From: Cyclospora cayetanensis
Lineage: Eukaryota; Apicomplexa; Conoidasida; Eucoccidiorida; Eimeriidae
Assembly: GCF_002999335.1 (NCBI RefSeq)
Contig: NW_020312591.1
Location: forward strand, 158,047-222,046
DNA length: 64,000 nt
Direction of reading: 5' to 3'
Shown piece after piece: positions 16,201 to 28,410 of the stretch. Position 1 is the first letter of the stretch, and every line of letters starts with the position of its first letter. The notes below the pieces were generated by a model. That model was not told the DNA's origin. It was given only the letters and a program-made list of their open reading frames with translations, and did not search any database. The translations under genes were made by a program, and so were the position numbers.

Positions 16201-16389
16201 ACTTTTTCCATTTCTATGCCATTGACCTCCGAGAATTGTCCACATATGCTAGCGAAATATGCTGCGCTTGCAGCAGACGCGGCAGTTAGAGCTCAAGAGA
16301 GTGTGGCGCGTAGCAGTCCGCAGCATGCTGCGCGAAAGATACAGGAGTGCATGGAAAGCTGCTCGTCTACCAGGATATGTGCTCAGTAG
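10284..16389 (+). CDS. Atypical formin: multi-pass membrane N-terminus plus divergent FH2
   Basis: Seven exons join in phase for about 1538 residues: 10284-10483, 10756-13395, 13698-14106, 14401-15231, 15416-15464, 15601-15871 and 16173-16389. Hydrophobic segments lie near residues 30-65, 104-121, 312-342, 359-399, 435-480 and 512-533, with NVT, NET and NST sites between the second and third. A coiled coil spans about 763-826. Exons 3-4 match the formin FH2 core, which nucleates and caps actin filaments. The knob-like stretch VIGSRIFSLRMVLYNIELP is followed by LHVLKRAWPSEEF, then LEQKFLPLAQLPQGRQRVA with VLFLL, and a helix ending SEMST where canonical FH2 has GNYMN. The C-terminal exons are helical, as in the FH2 tail. 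No polyproline FH1 is seen. The weakest join is the donor at 13396 (GC|GTTTAG); without it exon 2 stops at 13408 and the FH2 part would be a separate gene. The ATG at 10284 is the first in frame. Confidence 0.72.
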
Positions 16390-17612
16390 TACAGTCACGG
16401 AAGCACCGGCAAACGGGACAACCAGACCAGCGGGTCCATTAAGCAGCAAACTTTCGTGGATAGCTCTCCGCCTCCAATAGTGCCCCTTCAAAGTAAATAC
16501 TCTTAGTGGCAAAAACCGCAACTCGAAGATATTATGGCATAAGAATGTAGCGACCATGACGGCGGCGCCGGTAGTAGTCTGTTGCCAATGCCAAGTAAAG
16601 CTAGTTGCTTACTTCGAGGGAAGAAGAGGAATGGAATTGTACCTTGAAAGTAGCTCTACTGCAGCCACAGCAACACCACAGTGAAGCAGGGAACAGCTGC
16701 CACAAACGCAATGTAGCATAAGCTAAAATATCGGTATCAACGGGTCAGTAAAATAGAGCTAAACCAGCAGATGATAACGCATGCAATGAAAGCCTCCCAA
16801 GTTGTACAGGTCGCCCCAGGGTCGGCAAATTGGTTTCATAAGACAAACACGCTCAACAGCGGATAACATCCCATCCAACAGAGCAGAGCACCAGTGAGAT
16901 GGCTGTATGCAGTTTCCAACTGCTAGAACTAGAGATATTAAAGTCTAGTCAATGATAAAGACATCAGCACTAGATGACCGTCCCAAATTTCATTTTACCG
17001 ACTTTGAACTCTCATTACCAACTACATCGTGGCCTTTGGCTCGCAAATCTGCGCAGCACCAACCGTACTATTCTCTAATTTAACACCTCATCAGGAATGA
17101 CGAACCGGGGACAAGCGAACAGATTATACAGAGGTAAGAGCATGGCTGGATGCTGCTGGAAATGAGCACTTAGCACCAGCCCTGATATTAATATTTTTGG
17201 TGTAGGCACAATGGTTCGACGAGACGTTTTGACTAGGTCTTCTCGAGTATTCACTTGTACGCCAATAATCGTTCAATTCATGAGGCAACCTCTAAAACCG
17301 CTCACGTCTGACGACTTGTGGTAGTTAGTTCTGCGTGAAGAAGGTTTTTTTTGGGGCACTCGCAAGCGGCAGCGCACTAAGCTAAGCTTAACGTCGGTAT
17401 ACTACAGTATGTGCGTTAAACTATGAATTGGTTTGAAATTAAGTAATCAGTTTGTCTACTTCTATGTAGTGTGGCTTTTGCCAATGGCAACTTCATATTT
17501 ATCGATATTCCTTTTTGCTCATCGATTTCCGTGTCTTAGCTTTGTTGATTCTCCCACAGCTTGTTGAGCTGACCTCGGCACCACCCTATGAGTCAGGGCT
17601 TGTATACAGGCT
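16390..17612. other. No gene seen
   Basis: Stop codons are frequent in all frames and no repeat is apparent. Probably the formin 3' UTR followed by spacer. Confidence 0.6.
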
Positions 17613-18273
17613 TTAGACCGTAGCAACTCCTGCGAGCAGACGTGCCATGAGTAAAGCCACTATTGAATCATTACACCGCTGAACGGCACTCCGCAAGGAC
17701 CATCTGCTTCCTGGCATCTCCGGTACATAGCGAGAAACACATCCAAACGGCTTACATAATCGACGAATACTTGCCATCCTTACAGCCTGCATAGTTTCCT
17801 TGTTGGCATGGCCACACTCCCGCATCCATCAATATAATAGTGACTAGATATTCGTGTCTTTCCACCATGTGTGGAGATACCGCATTAACCTTGCCTTGCA
17901 GGTCGGCCTATGCCGCCTCAAGAGCTGCTGGGCCATTGTAAACCTCCATCGCCAGGATGAGCCGTTTCCGAGGAAAATTGCAACAAATAATGCATCGAAT
18001 AGCCTGAGCACCACCAGGCAGCTTTGGGGTAAACTTGTATCCCAATACATTGCATTCAGAGCCAGTGGATGCGCGGGAAACAGCTGCAACGTAAAATATA
18101 CTACCAAGTACAACGTTCCATCTAGTGCTTGCGTAAGAACAATTTACCCTGAATTTAATACAATCTTTAAGAATTGGCTTCCTTTCAAAGATGTTGTGCC
18201 TTCCGCTGCCCGTGCCCCTCTGTGTTCGAGACATGAGGGGGCTGGGCACACGTCCCCCCTTGGAGCACTCCAA
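17613..18273 (-). CDS. Candidate secreted/GPI-type protein, exons only
   Basis: The minus frame from 18273 to about 17925 is rich in cysteine and beta-type sequence, including KFTPKLPGGAQAIRCIICCN. It reaches GAG|GTTTAC, a usable donor. The frame at 17825-17613 contains KPFGCVSRYVPEMPGSRW and ends with a hydrophobic C-terminal tail SIVALLMARLLAGVATV before its stop, which resembles a GPI-attachment signal. The order, cysteine spacing and tail recall the TA4/SAG-type surface antigens of eimeriid coccidia, but this is pattern matching by eye. No signal-peptide exon was found upstream. Confidence 0.3.
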
Positions 18274-20619
18274 TCATTCACAACAAGTTGCGCAAAGCGT
18301 CTGGCGGGAACACAACGTTTAGTCTTCTTGTATCTGGCTTACAGTACTTCACAGTCGATAAGATATATTAATAACAAACCAGCTAGTCAAGTCTTTTTTA
18401 TGTCTTTGTCGGATATGGCGGATTTAGGATAAAATACCTGACCTTAGCATAGCCCACTATACTAGCATTTTCAGCTTCTCTTAATGCACAGTGATACGAT
18501 CTCTTCTCCATACACGAATCGTAAACACATGAAATACTAAGATATTCTTTATACCCAAGCTTTACAGTTGCAGTATTCACAATTACAATGAATAAATGGT
18601 TAGGCACCAAGAAACCAAAGGCGCACATGCGTAAGCCTCGTCATTGAAGACTGGAACTAGTACACGGCTGTTCTTTTTGCCACCAGCATTACTGCATATC
18701 ATAACGATACTGACTGAATTATATGGTGTTTATGGAGCATTCTCTAAACAAGATACAACAGGATGTCGGCACAGTGCAGTCGCGTGAAAACAGTAACAGG
18801 GAATTTTTCAGTAGAGCATTTGAGACCGAAGGTGTCCAATTTTGACTACATACATTCTGATATGTGATGAGTCTGTTTGAAAGCTTAGTCGACATGTGCT
18901 GCTGGTCCGTCTAGGGTACAGGTGTAAAAGGAAGCCCAGGCCAAAGGCGGAGGAAGCAGATATTAACAGCATTTGTCTGACTGGCTACAGTGGCGTTGCG
19001 GAGGAGCCGCAAATCATGCACTCAACTACGTGGTGGGGATTACATTCGTACAAAATGGCTTTCAGTTACCATGGTTCACATACCTGGCCATAGTGGTACG
19101 CGTAAAGCTGGAATATGCGTCCTGAATGCATACCTGCGTTGATGCTCGCGGCCATCCGGCTACGCATTCGCATGTGTGTACGTCTGCTTTGATCTGTCCA
19201 TGCTTGCGAGTTGGCATGGAGCGTTAGTAGCTAGTACAGACTTTTGCCAATGCCGTCTTGACGCGTGCAGGCGATTTTAAGTTGTCGATAATGCGTTTTT
19301 CCTAGGGTGGGGTCCAAGCAATCTCGTGTCTTTCTAAGTCGCGTTCGGTCTTTAAAGTACACAACAGTGGAAAGAGATGGCTAGACAGCACAATCGTAGT
19401 GTCTTCACCATTATTGTAGATCGCAGTTGCCTTGTTCCTGCACGCAGTCTTGGAGGTTTTGCTAAGAATACGTAACTGTACACCCATTCCAGATTGACCC
19501 TGCATCAAGTCCTGAATTTGCCGATCACACAAACTTTTGACGCGCCCTCGAAATATATCACAAACATCAGAAATGGATTGTTATGATAGGCTAGTAAAGT
19601 TCCTAATGAATGGCTACAGGGTATATACCACCAATGTCTAAAGCATTTGCTAGTGTGATGGCACACTGAATAGATACACAGACTCGTCTTTCTACACAAG
19701 CCAAAATAGCGGTTTTCACATGGCGGCCTGGCGGACACACCTCGTGAGTTTGAGTCTTCTTTTGATGTCCAGGGAGCATACGGGGCAAGCCTGTGTAGGG
19801 TGCTGCCGTCCACGGTCCCAGATATTTAGCTGTTGAAGCACTGTTGTGGCCAGTGCTAGTGCGGCAAGTTCATTTCTTTCTCACGAAGGACAGCTCGCGT
19901 AAAGAGGGATGAGTGTGTCTATCCTCCTCAGGTCGCTACAGTGGGACCCCAATCACATGCCCTGTGTGTTAACAAAGGGTAGTCGCCTTTCCCCATGTCT
20001 TATTCCAATATTATCACTGTAGGGGCTACTGAGAGTGGCATTAGCCTCCTGTGGTCGTTTGTAGATTAAACCTTGACTATGGGTACCTTTGACGATGGCA
20101 TACAACTTCACCCACTACATGCAAAGTATCAGTAGATGCAAGCGTTTCGTTACATGGCATAGCACGTACTGTAATAGCATACTGTGGCAACTGTACTTTG
20201 CTGTAGGCCACTTATACTGTGTGAGTCTGCGCAGCTCTAGCTGTACCTTTATTTTAAAGCCTTTGCGCACAATAATGCACAAGGCACATTTAACAGGTTC
20301 CTAGTTAAGTGAAAGCTGTCGTAAGCGCCAGCAAGTCTCACGGCTTATTGTACCTGAGTTCTCAAACGCCAAGCTGGGTCATCTCACGCCTCATGAAACA
20401 CGTACTCGGTCATCTTACGGTATACCGCGTCAGAAAGGCATTACCCGCAGATTTTGAGATATTACGAAGATGGTATATGACCAATACCTCATTTTTGTCA
20501 TAATATTGTTCAGCCCTAACAAGCATGTGTGAAGCTCTCACCAGAGCAAGTGTGCCTGGAGACGCTTCAGAAATGACGCACAGGCCAAGAGGGACAACTG
20601 TCTCAAAATTGATTGCATC
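18274..20619. other. Mostly empty; weak minus-strand exons at 19.3-19.8 kb
   Basis: Minus frames at 19302-19532 and 19505-19813 look mildly coding. The second ends with PFLMFVIYFEGASKVCVIGK, a strand-plus-cysteine pattern shared with other candidates in this window. I cannot join them into a gene. The rest holds nothing I recognise. Confidence 0.25.
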
Positions 20620-21048
20620 ATGAAGATATCTGAGAGTTTAATGCAGGCTCAGTTGGCGCATGCATCTGTCGTTTGCTATCAGTTGTGCAGTGGAACTCTG
20701 CAATGGCTTACCAGTTTTCCCGTGGCTCGGAATGCTGACTTGGTCTTGTGCATGTATTCTAAATGGACCTGCTTTGTTGGAACACCTACGCTTAATAGGC
20801 AGGCTATGACACGGGCAGTGGTAAAGGGGGGGAGAAAACAGTCGAATCGCTGCTTCTTCATGTTTTTCTTCGCTGAGAGTGAATACTTTTTAAAACGTAC
20901 TTTTTGTAGCTTCCTGACTTGGTCGCGTAAGAGCTTGAGCCTCTACTGGCCACCGCTACCAGTGACGGCTTTGTGCCTTGTTAAGTTAATTTTAGCCCAT
21001 TGGGTAACTAGATTTCCGTGTGCAGTCTTCAAAATCTTTTCACTCTGA
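20620..21048 (+). CDS. ORF of 142 codons, unrecognised
   Basis: An ATG-initiated frame of 142 codons, among the longer ones outside the assigned genes. It has a cysteine-containing first half (VVCYQLCSGTLQW) and a basic centre, with no signal peptide or known motif. An ORF of this size can arise by chance in 64 kb. It could be an exon of a cysteine-rich protein or simply noise. Confidence 0.18.
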   Translation: MKISESLMQAQLAHASVVCYQLCSGTLQWLTSFPVARNADLVLCMYSKWTCFVGTPTLNRQAMTRAVVKGGRKQSNRCFFMFFFAESEYFLKRTFCSFLTWSRKSLSLYWPPLPVTALCLVKLILAHWVTRFPCAVFKIFSL

Positions 21049-22929
21049 GCCGGGTAGCACACATTGTGCTGCAACTCAACCTCAGAGATAGCAAAGCCAA
21101 TTAGAGATACATGTTTCTTGCAGGGGAATCAGGTATTTATTTGCTAGCTATTGAGACTGCCTTACCTAATATTACAAGCAATTAGATACTCCCTGCACAA
21201 TGCATATCTCCTTACTTGTCGAAACATGCGTGCTGGCACAGCATTTTGAGAGGTGACACCGCTTCTAGGGCTTTAGCGTACAGATGAATAGTGGACACAA
21301 ATAAAAAAAAGCAAGAGTTGCAGCTAAAAAGACTGAAGCCTGGCGCAACACCGTTCGACGTGCCAGCTGCCGCCAACTTGAGCACATTTCATAAGTGGAG
21401 CAAGCTCAGGTATCATTTCTGTTCTTATTTTCAAATTCCATATGGCGAATTCGCTGTACCCCTGCTATTATTTCTCAGCTGCATGTGAGTAGCATAATTT
21501 ATTTTCTATTGAAATCCAAGACCTCAACTGTTGCATCACCTAAAATTTTTAAGCCTACGTCTGTGGTCGTGAACCTTTGCCGGCGTTGGAACAATCAATG
21601 GTAAAAGTTCATTCTTTCGGTTAGACTTCACCTTTAAATTAGTTGGCGAACACCATTCACTGCTTGAGGGCACAACTTGTTACTGCGGAAAACGTATTTA
21701 TAAGCGAAATCAGCTTGTTCTTCGACAACTACAGAGAGAGGCGAGTTTCCTTGCTAGCATCACACGTTATACTTCGGTAAGACACGCAGGTCGTACATAA
21801 TATCTGTCTCTTAACTGATATTGTAGCCATTGTAGTAGGGACGGACGATGACCGTGCGCTTGCCAGTTTGTTGATTCAGGGAACCTTCAAATGAAGCAAC
21901 TAGATTTTTTCTGTCAAAGAATAGGGTCCACAGTAGTGCTTTTTGTTTCAAGGTTGGATTGCACTACCCTTGTCTGTTTTTTCTGCATTCCTGAATAGGG
22001 AGCACACTTGGACCTTGAAGAGCTCCAAAGCTATAGTTTACACGCGCAGAATCAGAGAGAAAACCACAAGAATACTTCAGCCTGGCTTGTTGCTGCATGT
22101 AGAGCCAAAAGCAAATATTCTCCTCTAAGATCAAAAAATGACTCGCGTCCGCCAAGGGCTCAACAAGGGCACAACATAACATAACTGCTATCTGCTGGAA
22201 CCGTGCTCAAGTGTTTAAATAGAAAGATCCCATACTTGGAGGTAAGGTGCACTTGGACCAACAGCAAGGCACCTCGCCGATTAATTGTTTCATGATATCC
22301 CTTAGTTGATGTTACGTGTGCAGCTCAGCATGTTGGATATCCCGTCTACTACCCATAAGTACATGTGTGTATTAGACTGTTTATTACCGAACATGTGAGG
22401 GACTGACAGAAATTGAGTACTTAGTATCTTGCTTGTTATGTTGCTATCTGGCGGAAATTATGGTGGACATATTGTGACAAACCTGCACCGCCAACGATAT
22501 CAGCTCAACGCGCGCCTATAAAATTTTAAGCACTCTTTTAGCCATATAATTGCTGCAGATAATGCAATTTCTCACTTGACCGAAGCAATACCGGTAACTT
22601 CAAGTTGAAATTTATTTTGCGACATTGATGTGGAAAGCCCACTCTGATATCCCTGGAAAACACCCCAATTCATCATTTTTAACCATATGCAGTTTGTAAG
22701 CTGTCCTTCATGGCAGCACTGCTCCGAAAGTGTTTTTACGTGTAAGGATGGAAGCACGGCCAAAGTCTTTTAGAAGCGCAGATCAGCAATAATTCCGTTG
22801 CCAGTCCATGAGGCCAAATATGATACAACCCTGGGTTGCACACTACTGTAATGCCTGTGCATAATCGAGCAGCAGACTAGTGTTGCAGGCCTAGTGGTGC
22901 GTCTGAGTAGCAGCAAATGTGTTTATGTA
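21049..22929. other. No gene seen
   Basis: Only short, stop-interrupted frames. No repeat structure was noticed before the duplicated block begins. Confidence 0.55.
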
Positions 22930-23747
22930 GGCATCGACGTGCATATCGCCGTGTACTTTGTGAAATATTTGAAAGCATTTGTTGTAAAATAGGATCCAGA
23001 GTAGCAGGGTCTCTGAATGTAAGGCTGCTTTGTTGCCAGTACTTCGTCTGTCCTTATTCATTTCTCTTTTTGCGTATTACTGAGTGCAGAAGAGACCACT
23101 AAATGCTGCACAGGATTGTGTAAAGTAATCAGGGCTTCCATAAGGAACAGTAGCATTCATAGTTTATGATTTTTCTCGCCATGATCTAGAGCCTTTCAAA
23201 AACGCCCTAGAAAATGTTGAGCTGTCCAAAAGTCTGAAGCCGCCACACAAGCCTTATTTCAGGGATTGAACTAGGGGCTGCCGTCAAAATAGTTTGCATA
23301 GGCGGTACACTCTCCGAGCTCAAAGAAGAGGAGCACGGCACCCGACATATGCAACACACCCTGGCACCGCATGTGTATTTCCTAGAGAATGCATATCTTT
23401 AAACTATGTGTTTTTATAAATTTTAATGTTCCTGTAATTCATGAAGAGGTTCTTGTCGCATCACTCCCTTGTACGGGGATCCAGTATGAGGAGACAAAAT
23501 GGGTTCAGCCTCATCAGGGGCACCTGCTTAGAACCACATGGATCACAGCGAGTGCGTCGCTCTGGAAGGACGAAGCCAGCCACTTGCTGGCACACTGGTG
23601 CAACTAGTTTGCAAAAACAGCCGGAACCCCTCGTCCTGATTGCGAAAAGGAAGCCGCGTTTACTCTATGCAACTGTATGAGCCGCCTTGACCAGATTTTA
23701 AAGCTGCTATTAATTTTTGACTGAAATCGAATCAGCGTCCGAAGCTA

Positions 23748-24104
23748 ATGCTTTGTGCCCACATGGCTACAATGATTACCCCTTGCTATGTTTTGTTTGT
23801 TTTCGCCGGGTTGGTGAGTGCCACTGTCGAACAAAACAGTGGCATTCTTCCGAATGCACAAGTGCTTTTGAGCGATGGCAAGGTTGTCTGTGCAGGTCTA
23901 TCAAACAATCAAGCAGCTGCAATGACCCACCTACAGTCATTCCAGAAGAATAACGATGGCTTTGGTGGAAAGAGAAAGCTCGCCCTGCCGTTGGCAGCAG
24001 CTCTTGGAATTTTTCTGGCTACCTTGCTGCTCTTGTGCTGGTCTAGAAGCATAAGACCCGCTAGTGTCGTCAAGCCGGTACCAGAAGACGGCCTTTCCGA
24101 AGCG
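23748..24104 (+). CDS. Small type-I membrane protein, first exon (copy 1)
   Basis: ATG-initiated exon of 119 codons. Residues 6 to about 26 form a signal peptide (MATMITPCYVLFVFAGLVSA), followed by a polar ectodomain of some 60 residues with one cysteine. A clean membrane helix, LALPLAAALGIFLATLLLLC, has a basic stop-transfer sequence on both sides, and a short cytoplasmic tail ends SEA. The exon ends at SEA|GTGAGT, a consensus donor in phase 0; without splicing the frame stops at 24158. The second copy at 49948 keeps signal, ectodomain and helix, so the protein has probably been under selection. Downstream exons were not found. The family is unknown to me; the cell surface or a secretory compartment is likely. 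Confidence 0.6.
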
Positions 24105-24780
24105 GTGAGTACCACTGGGTTAATCGAGTCTGCTTGTATGATGGTAGCACGCTCGTAGAGAGTCGACAGTCAGCATAATTGCTGAACGTCAAGGCCTTCT
24201 GGAATGCACGCAAGGCACGTTGTTGTATTAGGCATGACTAGGTATCGACCGCCATCCAGCCCTCCCTCCGGAGCCGCGTAACACGGAAATACCAAATTTT
24301 GCCACGTGTTGAGGGTTAGTGTGTGTACTAAGGATGACAGTGTCGAAGGGATGGCCAACTGTGAAAGTGCCCAACCCAGTCTGCCACACGATGCTGCAAA
24401 GCATGCTGGATCTCCTGCAAACCACAGGCACTGTGCGTGCTAGCCAACCATGAAACTCAAAGCGCTGTTCGGGCTGTATTGCATCCAGTGTTCTAGTTCG
24501 TCTGAATTTCCGCAGTTTTAGGGGCACATGGAAGGCTGGCCAGTTGCTCCTAGGTGTTTGCCTTTAACAGAAGTACATGAGATAATGAGGAGCAATACGG
24601 CCACTATGGCGGCATCTTCCCGTACATTAATTAACGGCGGGCCTGCAATGTGTATGAGTCCATTTGTACTACTATATTAAGGAATGGACGTAGGGCTGCT
24701 AAACTGGTTTTCTAGCTACATGTAACGCGTGGATGCGGCACTGGTAATACTGGTGTGCGTGCATATTTGGACGGCTTATG

Positions 24781-24991
24781 GTGGAAGACATACCCTAAAT
24801 ATTTTGTTGCACTTACTCTGACAGTACTTTAATAAGTCCACTTGGTTAGCATAGGACTTTTGTGCTTATTAATGTTAAAATAGGTAGTAGTAAGCAACGC
24901 GCGGCACTGAACAGCCCAACGGAATCTGAGCTTTGCCACAACTGATCACCGGCAAGACGTTCATATACATCATCTGACCTACGATCTACTG
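24781..24991. other. 211-bp segment present only in copy 1 (indel)
   Basis: Copy 2 reads continuously from GGACTGCTTATG into CGCTGTCATGG at 50,990-51,010. In copy 1 the same flanks are separated by these bases. It may be a small insertion or a deletion from copy 2. I see no clear terminal inverted repeats or target-site duplication. Confidence 0.7.
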
Positions 24992-25229
24992 CGCTGTCAT
25001 GGAAAGCTAAAATATTTAGGTGCCTTGATCGGCGAGTATTCCTTGGCTGGTGATGTTATCCGCACGGCATTTAGCAAGTGAACTATGAGCTAAAGCTTGA
25101 AAGTTCGTCAAGCAGTGTCGGAGGAGGGCAACGAATGTCCATTACACTGTGGCGCACATTCGGCATCGAGGTACCTGATTAACGTGCACCGTTTTATAAG
25201 TGCTGAGGAGTGACGTGTGCCTTGGGCCG

Positions 25230-27050
25230 TCCAGCTGCTTGTAGGAATCGTTAGCACGCCAAGTTAGGCTTTACGTTGAAGAGAAGCGTAAGCCGCTGAG
25301 GAGGTTTCCTTTAGAACATAACGGTGTAGTAGGTATTTTACTGCACCTAAATCCAGTGTGCTTGTTAGAAAGACGCTGGCATGTACCCAGAGAAGGCCCC
25401 TAGGCGTTCAGATCGTGTGCGCATCACAATACAGGTGCATGTAAACTATCATCCGCAGTGCGAACTGTGGAAGGCGCAGAGGCAGTGGGGTGGCGGGTGC
25501 ATTTGGAACCAGCAATGGATAGGGTATACTGCCTTTGAGGGTGGAAACCATTGTTTTGAGAGACAGGGAAAATCTCGCACCAGGCTGTGGGCGTAGCGCC
25601 GGATGGACATGTGTTCGAGTCCGTATCGTTCGGCACTGGGCGTTTGCGGGTTGCGTGACTGGATTGTTCTTTATGAACGTGCTTGTCCTGAGTACATTAC
25701 AATGATACCGTGCGGGATTAAGCTTGTGCGCTAGCCGGTGCTTGGTTCAGTATGTGGTTTTTAGGCGCCAGCTCAGTAATTCAACATGCAGTATTGTTTA
25801 TTGCCTGCTAGGGTTGAAGGCAGGGCGTGTTCGAGCTGGCAATTGTACGGAGAGTCAAGGACAAAGCTACAGGTTGCTATGGTGATGAGGTATTGAGGGC
25901 CAGTGACAATACAATGTAAAGCGTTGGGATTTTTGCCAGCTGGTCGGAGCTCGGGTACGTGCAGACAAAGCCAGTGAGCGTTTAATGCGCAGGCTGCGGG
26001 TTTGCGGTTGTTTTTTGAGTTGCCGGAGTTAGTGCTGTGCTTCGAAGGTGGAGCAGCATGAAGGGTGGCTGGTGCACTTTGGTGCAGAGCTGGATATGCA
26101 GTGTTGGCTAGTTTTGTGAAAGCATTTGTGTGCGTGATGGGCTTTGGGGTTTGGCATCTTGGTTGTCAGAACTGCGTGTGTTGTGTCGAGTGAGCGTGTG
26201 ATGGCGTTCGCAGTTGTAAGGAGTCCATGTTCACAGTGTGCTAGACAGCCTGCTTGTTGATGCTTGAGTGCAGTCTGCGGAGCGTACGGTTATGCCTGTT
26301 TTGTGGAAAAGTGCTTGGGCCTTGGTGAGGATGAGGCAATCCTTTTAGTAGTACAGTGCGGGTGTGTTTTGCTTGCTAGGGTTGGATGCAGCTAATGTTT
26401 GCGTGGGTATTTTTGTGAGGGAGTGAATGGCGAAGTGGCGCCTTTGTAGAAGGCGAATGACGTGTGGGGTCGTAGTGAGAAATTAGTGTGGAGGCTTGAT
26501 ATTGGTGGTACGGGTATGGGACTGAGTACATGGAGATTTCAGTGAGTGTTTGTAGCGCAGGCTGTTTTGTGGGCTTGTGCTTTGGACTTTCCAAAGCACT
26601 GTCCTCCATCGAAGGTCGAGCGACATTGGGTTTGGCGGGTACCGCTGAAAGCAGAGATAGATAGCATGTATTTGGTTCTTCTGTGAATGTATGTGCGTGC
26701 TTGTTCGCCGTTGGCATTTGCTATGTTGGTTGTCAAACAAAGAACGCCCTTTCCTCTTGGTATATGTTCGAGTCCGCCGATGTGAGTGGTGGATGTTTGC
26801 ACTGTGGTGGCGTATATGTTTGTTCATGTTTGGTGGTGGTTTGGGTAGATTGTGATAATACCTGGTTGTGGGGAGGTCTTTGAGCATTGGTGGGCACGAG
26901 CCACACAGTAGTACAGTGCGCGCGCATGCTTGCTGCGTACGAAGATTGGCTACAGGGCGTGTGGGCGTGGGCCCTTGCCTATGGGAGTGAATGGCGAAGT
27001 TGCATGCTAGTAGTGGGGGAACGATGGGTGGAATGGTAATGAAAATTCCA
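25230..27050 (+). repeat. Degenerate tandem repeat, period about 565 bp
   Basis: Similar strings recur at 25,786, 26,350 and 26,908 (CAGTA/TAGTACAGTGCG...TGGATGCAG type), and again at 26,041 and 26,611 (CGAAGGTNGAGC). Spacing is about 558-570 bp. The plus strand is strongly G+T rich, which leaves long stop-free frames on the minus strand that should not be read as genes. Confidence 0.7.
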
Positions 27051-28410
27051 TAGAGACGCAGGGGCATAATGCCTGTATCCTGAGTTGAGGAGAAAAAGAT
27101 TTGGTCAGCGTCTTCGCCGAGGAGCGCTAGATAACAAGGAGGCACAGTAGTTAGGGTAGCGTCCGTGGAAAAAATTGTATTTTTTCTTTTTACCCTCAGA
27201 TCTGAGGTATTATGCAGCGGCATTATTTCTGATCATGCGAAAATGCCAAACACGTTTGTCCGTGGATTTTGTGGGTGGGTCATTCTGAAAAGGAGTGTCG
27301 GATTTTTTCCCTCGTTGGATGTTTGGCTCTAGCTGTAGAGTAACCCAAGTGCTAAGGTTGCAGTGTATCCAAGGCTATGCTACGTGAGTTTGATCTGCAG
27401 CAGTAGTCAGAGGGTCCTGCGGGCTTACTCAAGTTGCCAATGGTCTCTTGGCTGAGGTGTGTCTAGACACAAAGTCGATGGCTGTCAGGTTGGCTCGCAA
27501 GGGGCTGCGTAAAATGAATCATGGGATGTATCTACAAATGTTTGCCTAAAAGCCACAGCATGCATTGCTCCTATAATATTATTTCTTGTCATGTGGGAAT
27601 ACGGATGTGCAAGAATAGCGAAAGGATGGACAATTGCTGCCGTAGTTGTCTTGCACTTCGTATGTGCAGCTCAGCTGCCATACACTGGTTAAAGAGGTCT
27701 TTGCCGAAGGATTCACATAGAAAAAGCAGTTTTAAAGCTCCTGAAAGAACTGAAGCCCTTTGACTAGTGTGTCGCTCATAAGGTTCCTGGTGGCTGCCAA
27801 TGAGTTTGGTCGCGAGCTCATGCAATACTTGCATCCACCGAAGCCGTTAGGGTCTCTCTGTCAAATACATTTGTGAATATCTGTTACTGAGTGAGTGGCG
27901 GTTTCGCAATTTTTTTCCAGTGTTCGTGGGAGAGCTGATACTTCACAGCAATGTCAGGCACCATGCGGTTTGTTCAGAGGGAGCAAAGGCAGGCAGACGC
28001 ATGCCGACGCGCTTTTGCAGGGGTGATAGGAACAGTGTAGATTGGTTCTACCTAGCTGTCATTCGACTCCAAAGAGTGAGGGTCGATATGTGCTAAGGCG
28101 CCGGTAGCAGCCACTTGTGTACGGAGCGGATGTATGTATAGTGAGGCAATTCTTACTATTTGAGATTCTGTCGGGGTGTCGAGGAGCACGGGATTACCGG
28201 GGTCATGCCGGCAAATGGTGAAGGCATGGCAACCCTCTAACAAAGTAATTCGAAAGTGTTCTGATGTTCACTTGCTAATTCTTTGCCAGAGAGGAATTAC
28301 ATGGATTAGTAGTGCATTTAGTGGCTTTGCGTGAAAGCTTGTACGAGATCGGGTGTGCACTGACCCAGTGACTTCAGCTACAGATTGGATACGTCGAATT
28401 GTAGCTCCCG

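Larger units (their letters stand above)
22930..28410 (+). repeat. Segmental duplication, copy 1
   Basis: About 5.4 kb that aligns by eye, in the same order and orientation, with 49.1-54.4 kb; identity looks like roughly three quarters. Anchors include GGATCCAGAGTA near the left edge, the surface-protein exon, a stretch reading ACTGGTGTGCGTGCATATT, and GATCG-GGTGTGCACTGACC at the right edge. At the left edge, copy 2 carries an intact 121-codon ORF ending at 49186. The matching frame here (about 22,930-23,016) has two TAG stops, in place of CAG and TAC, so it is a broken remnant. Confidence 0.88.

Noticed and set aside
17854..18432. 192-codon plus-strand frame
   Set aside because: It has no ATG start, and the opposite strand shows a more coding-like, cysteine-rich frame with a hydrophobic C-terminal tail. 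Length alone is within chance for this window.
26483..27223. 246-codon minus-strand ORF
   Set aside because: It lies in the G+T-rich tandem repeat, where the C+A-rich minus strand rarely makes stop codons. The matching frame in duplicate copy 2 is not conserved and the product is low-complexity Pro/Thr/His.
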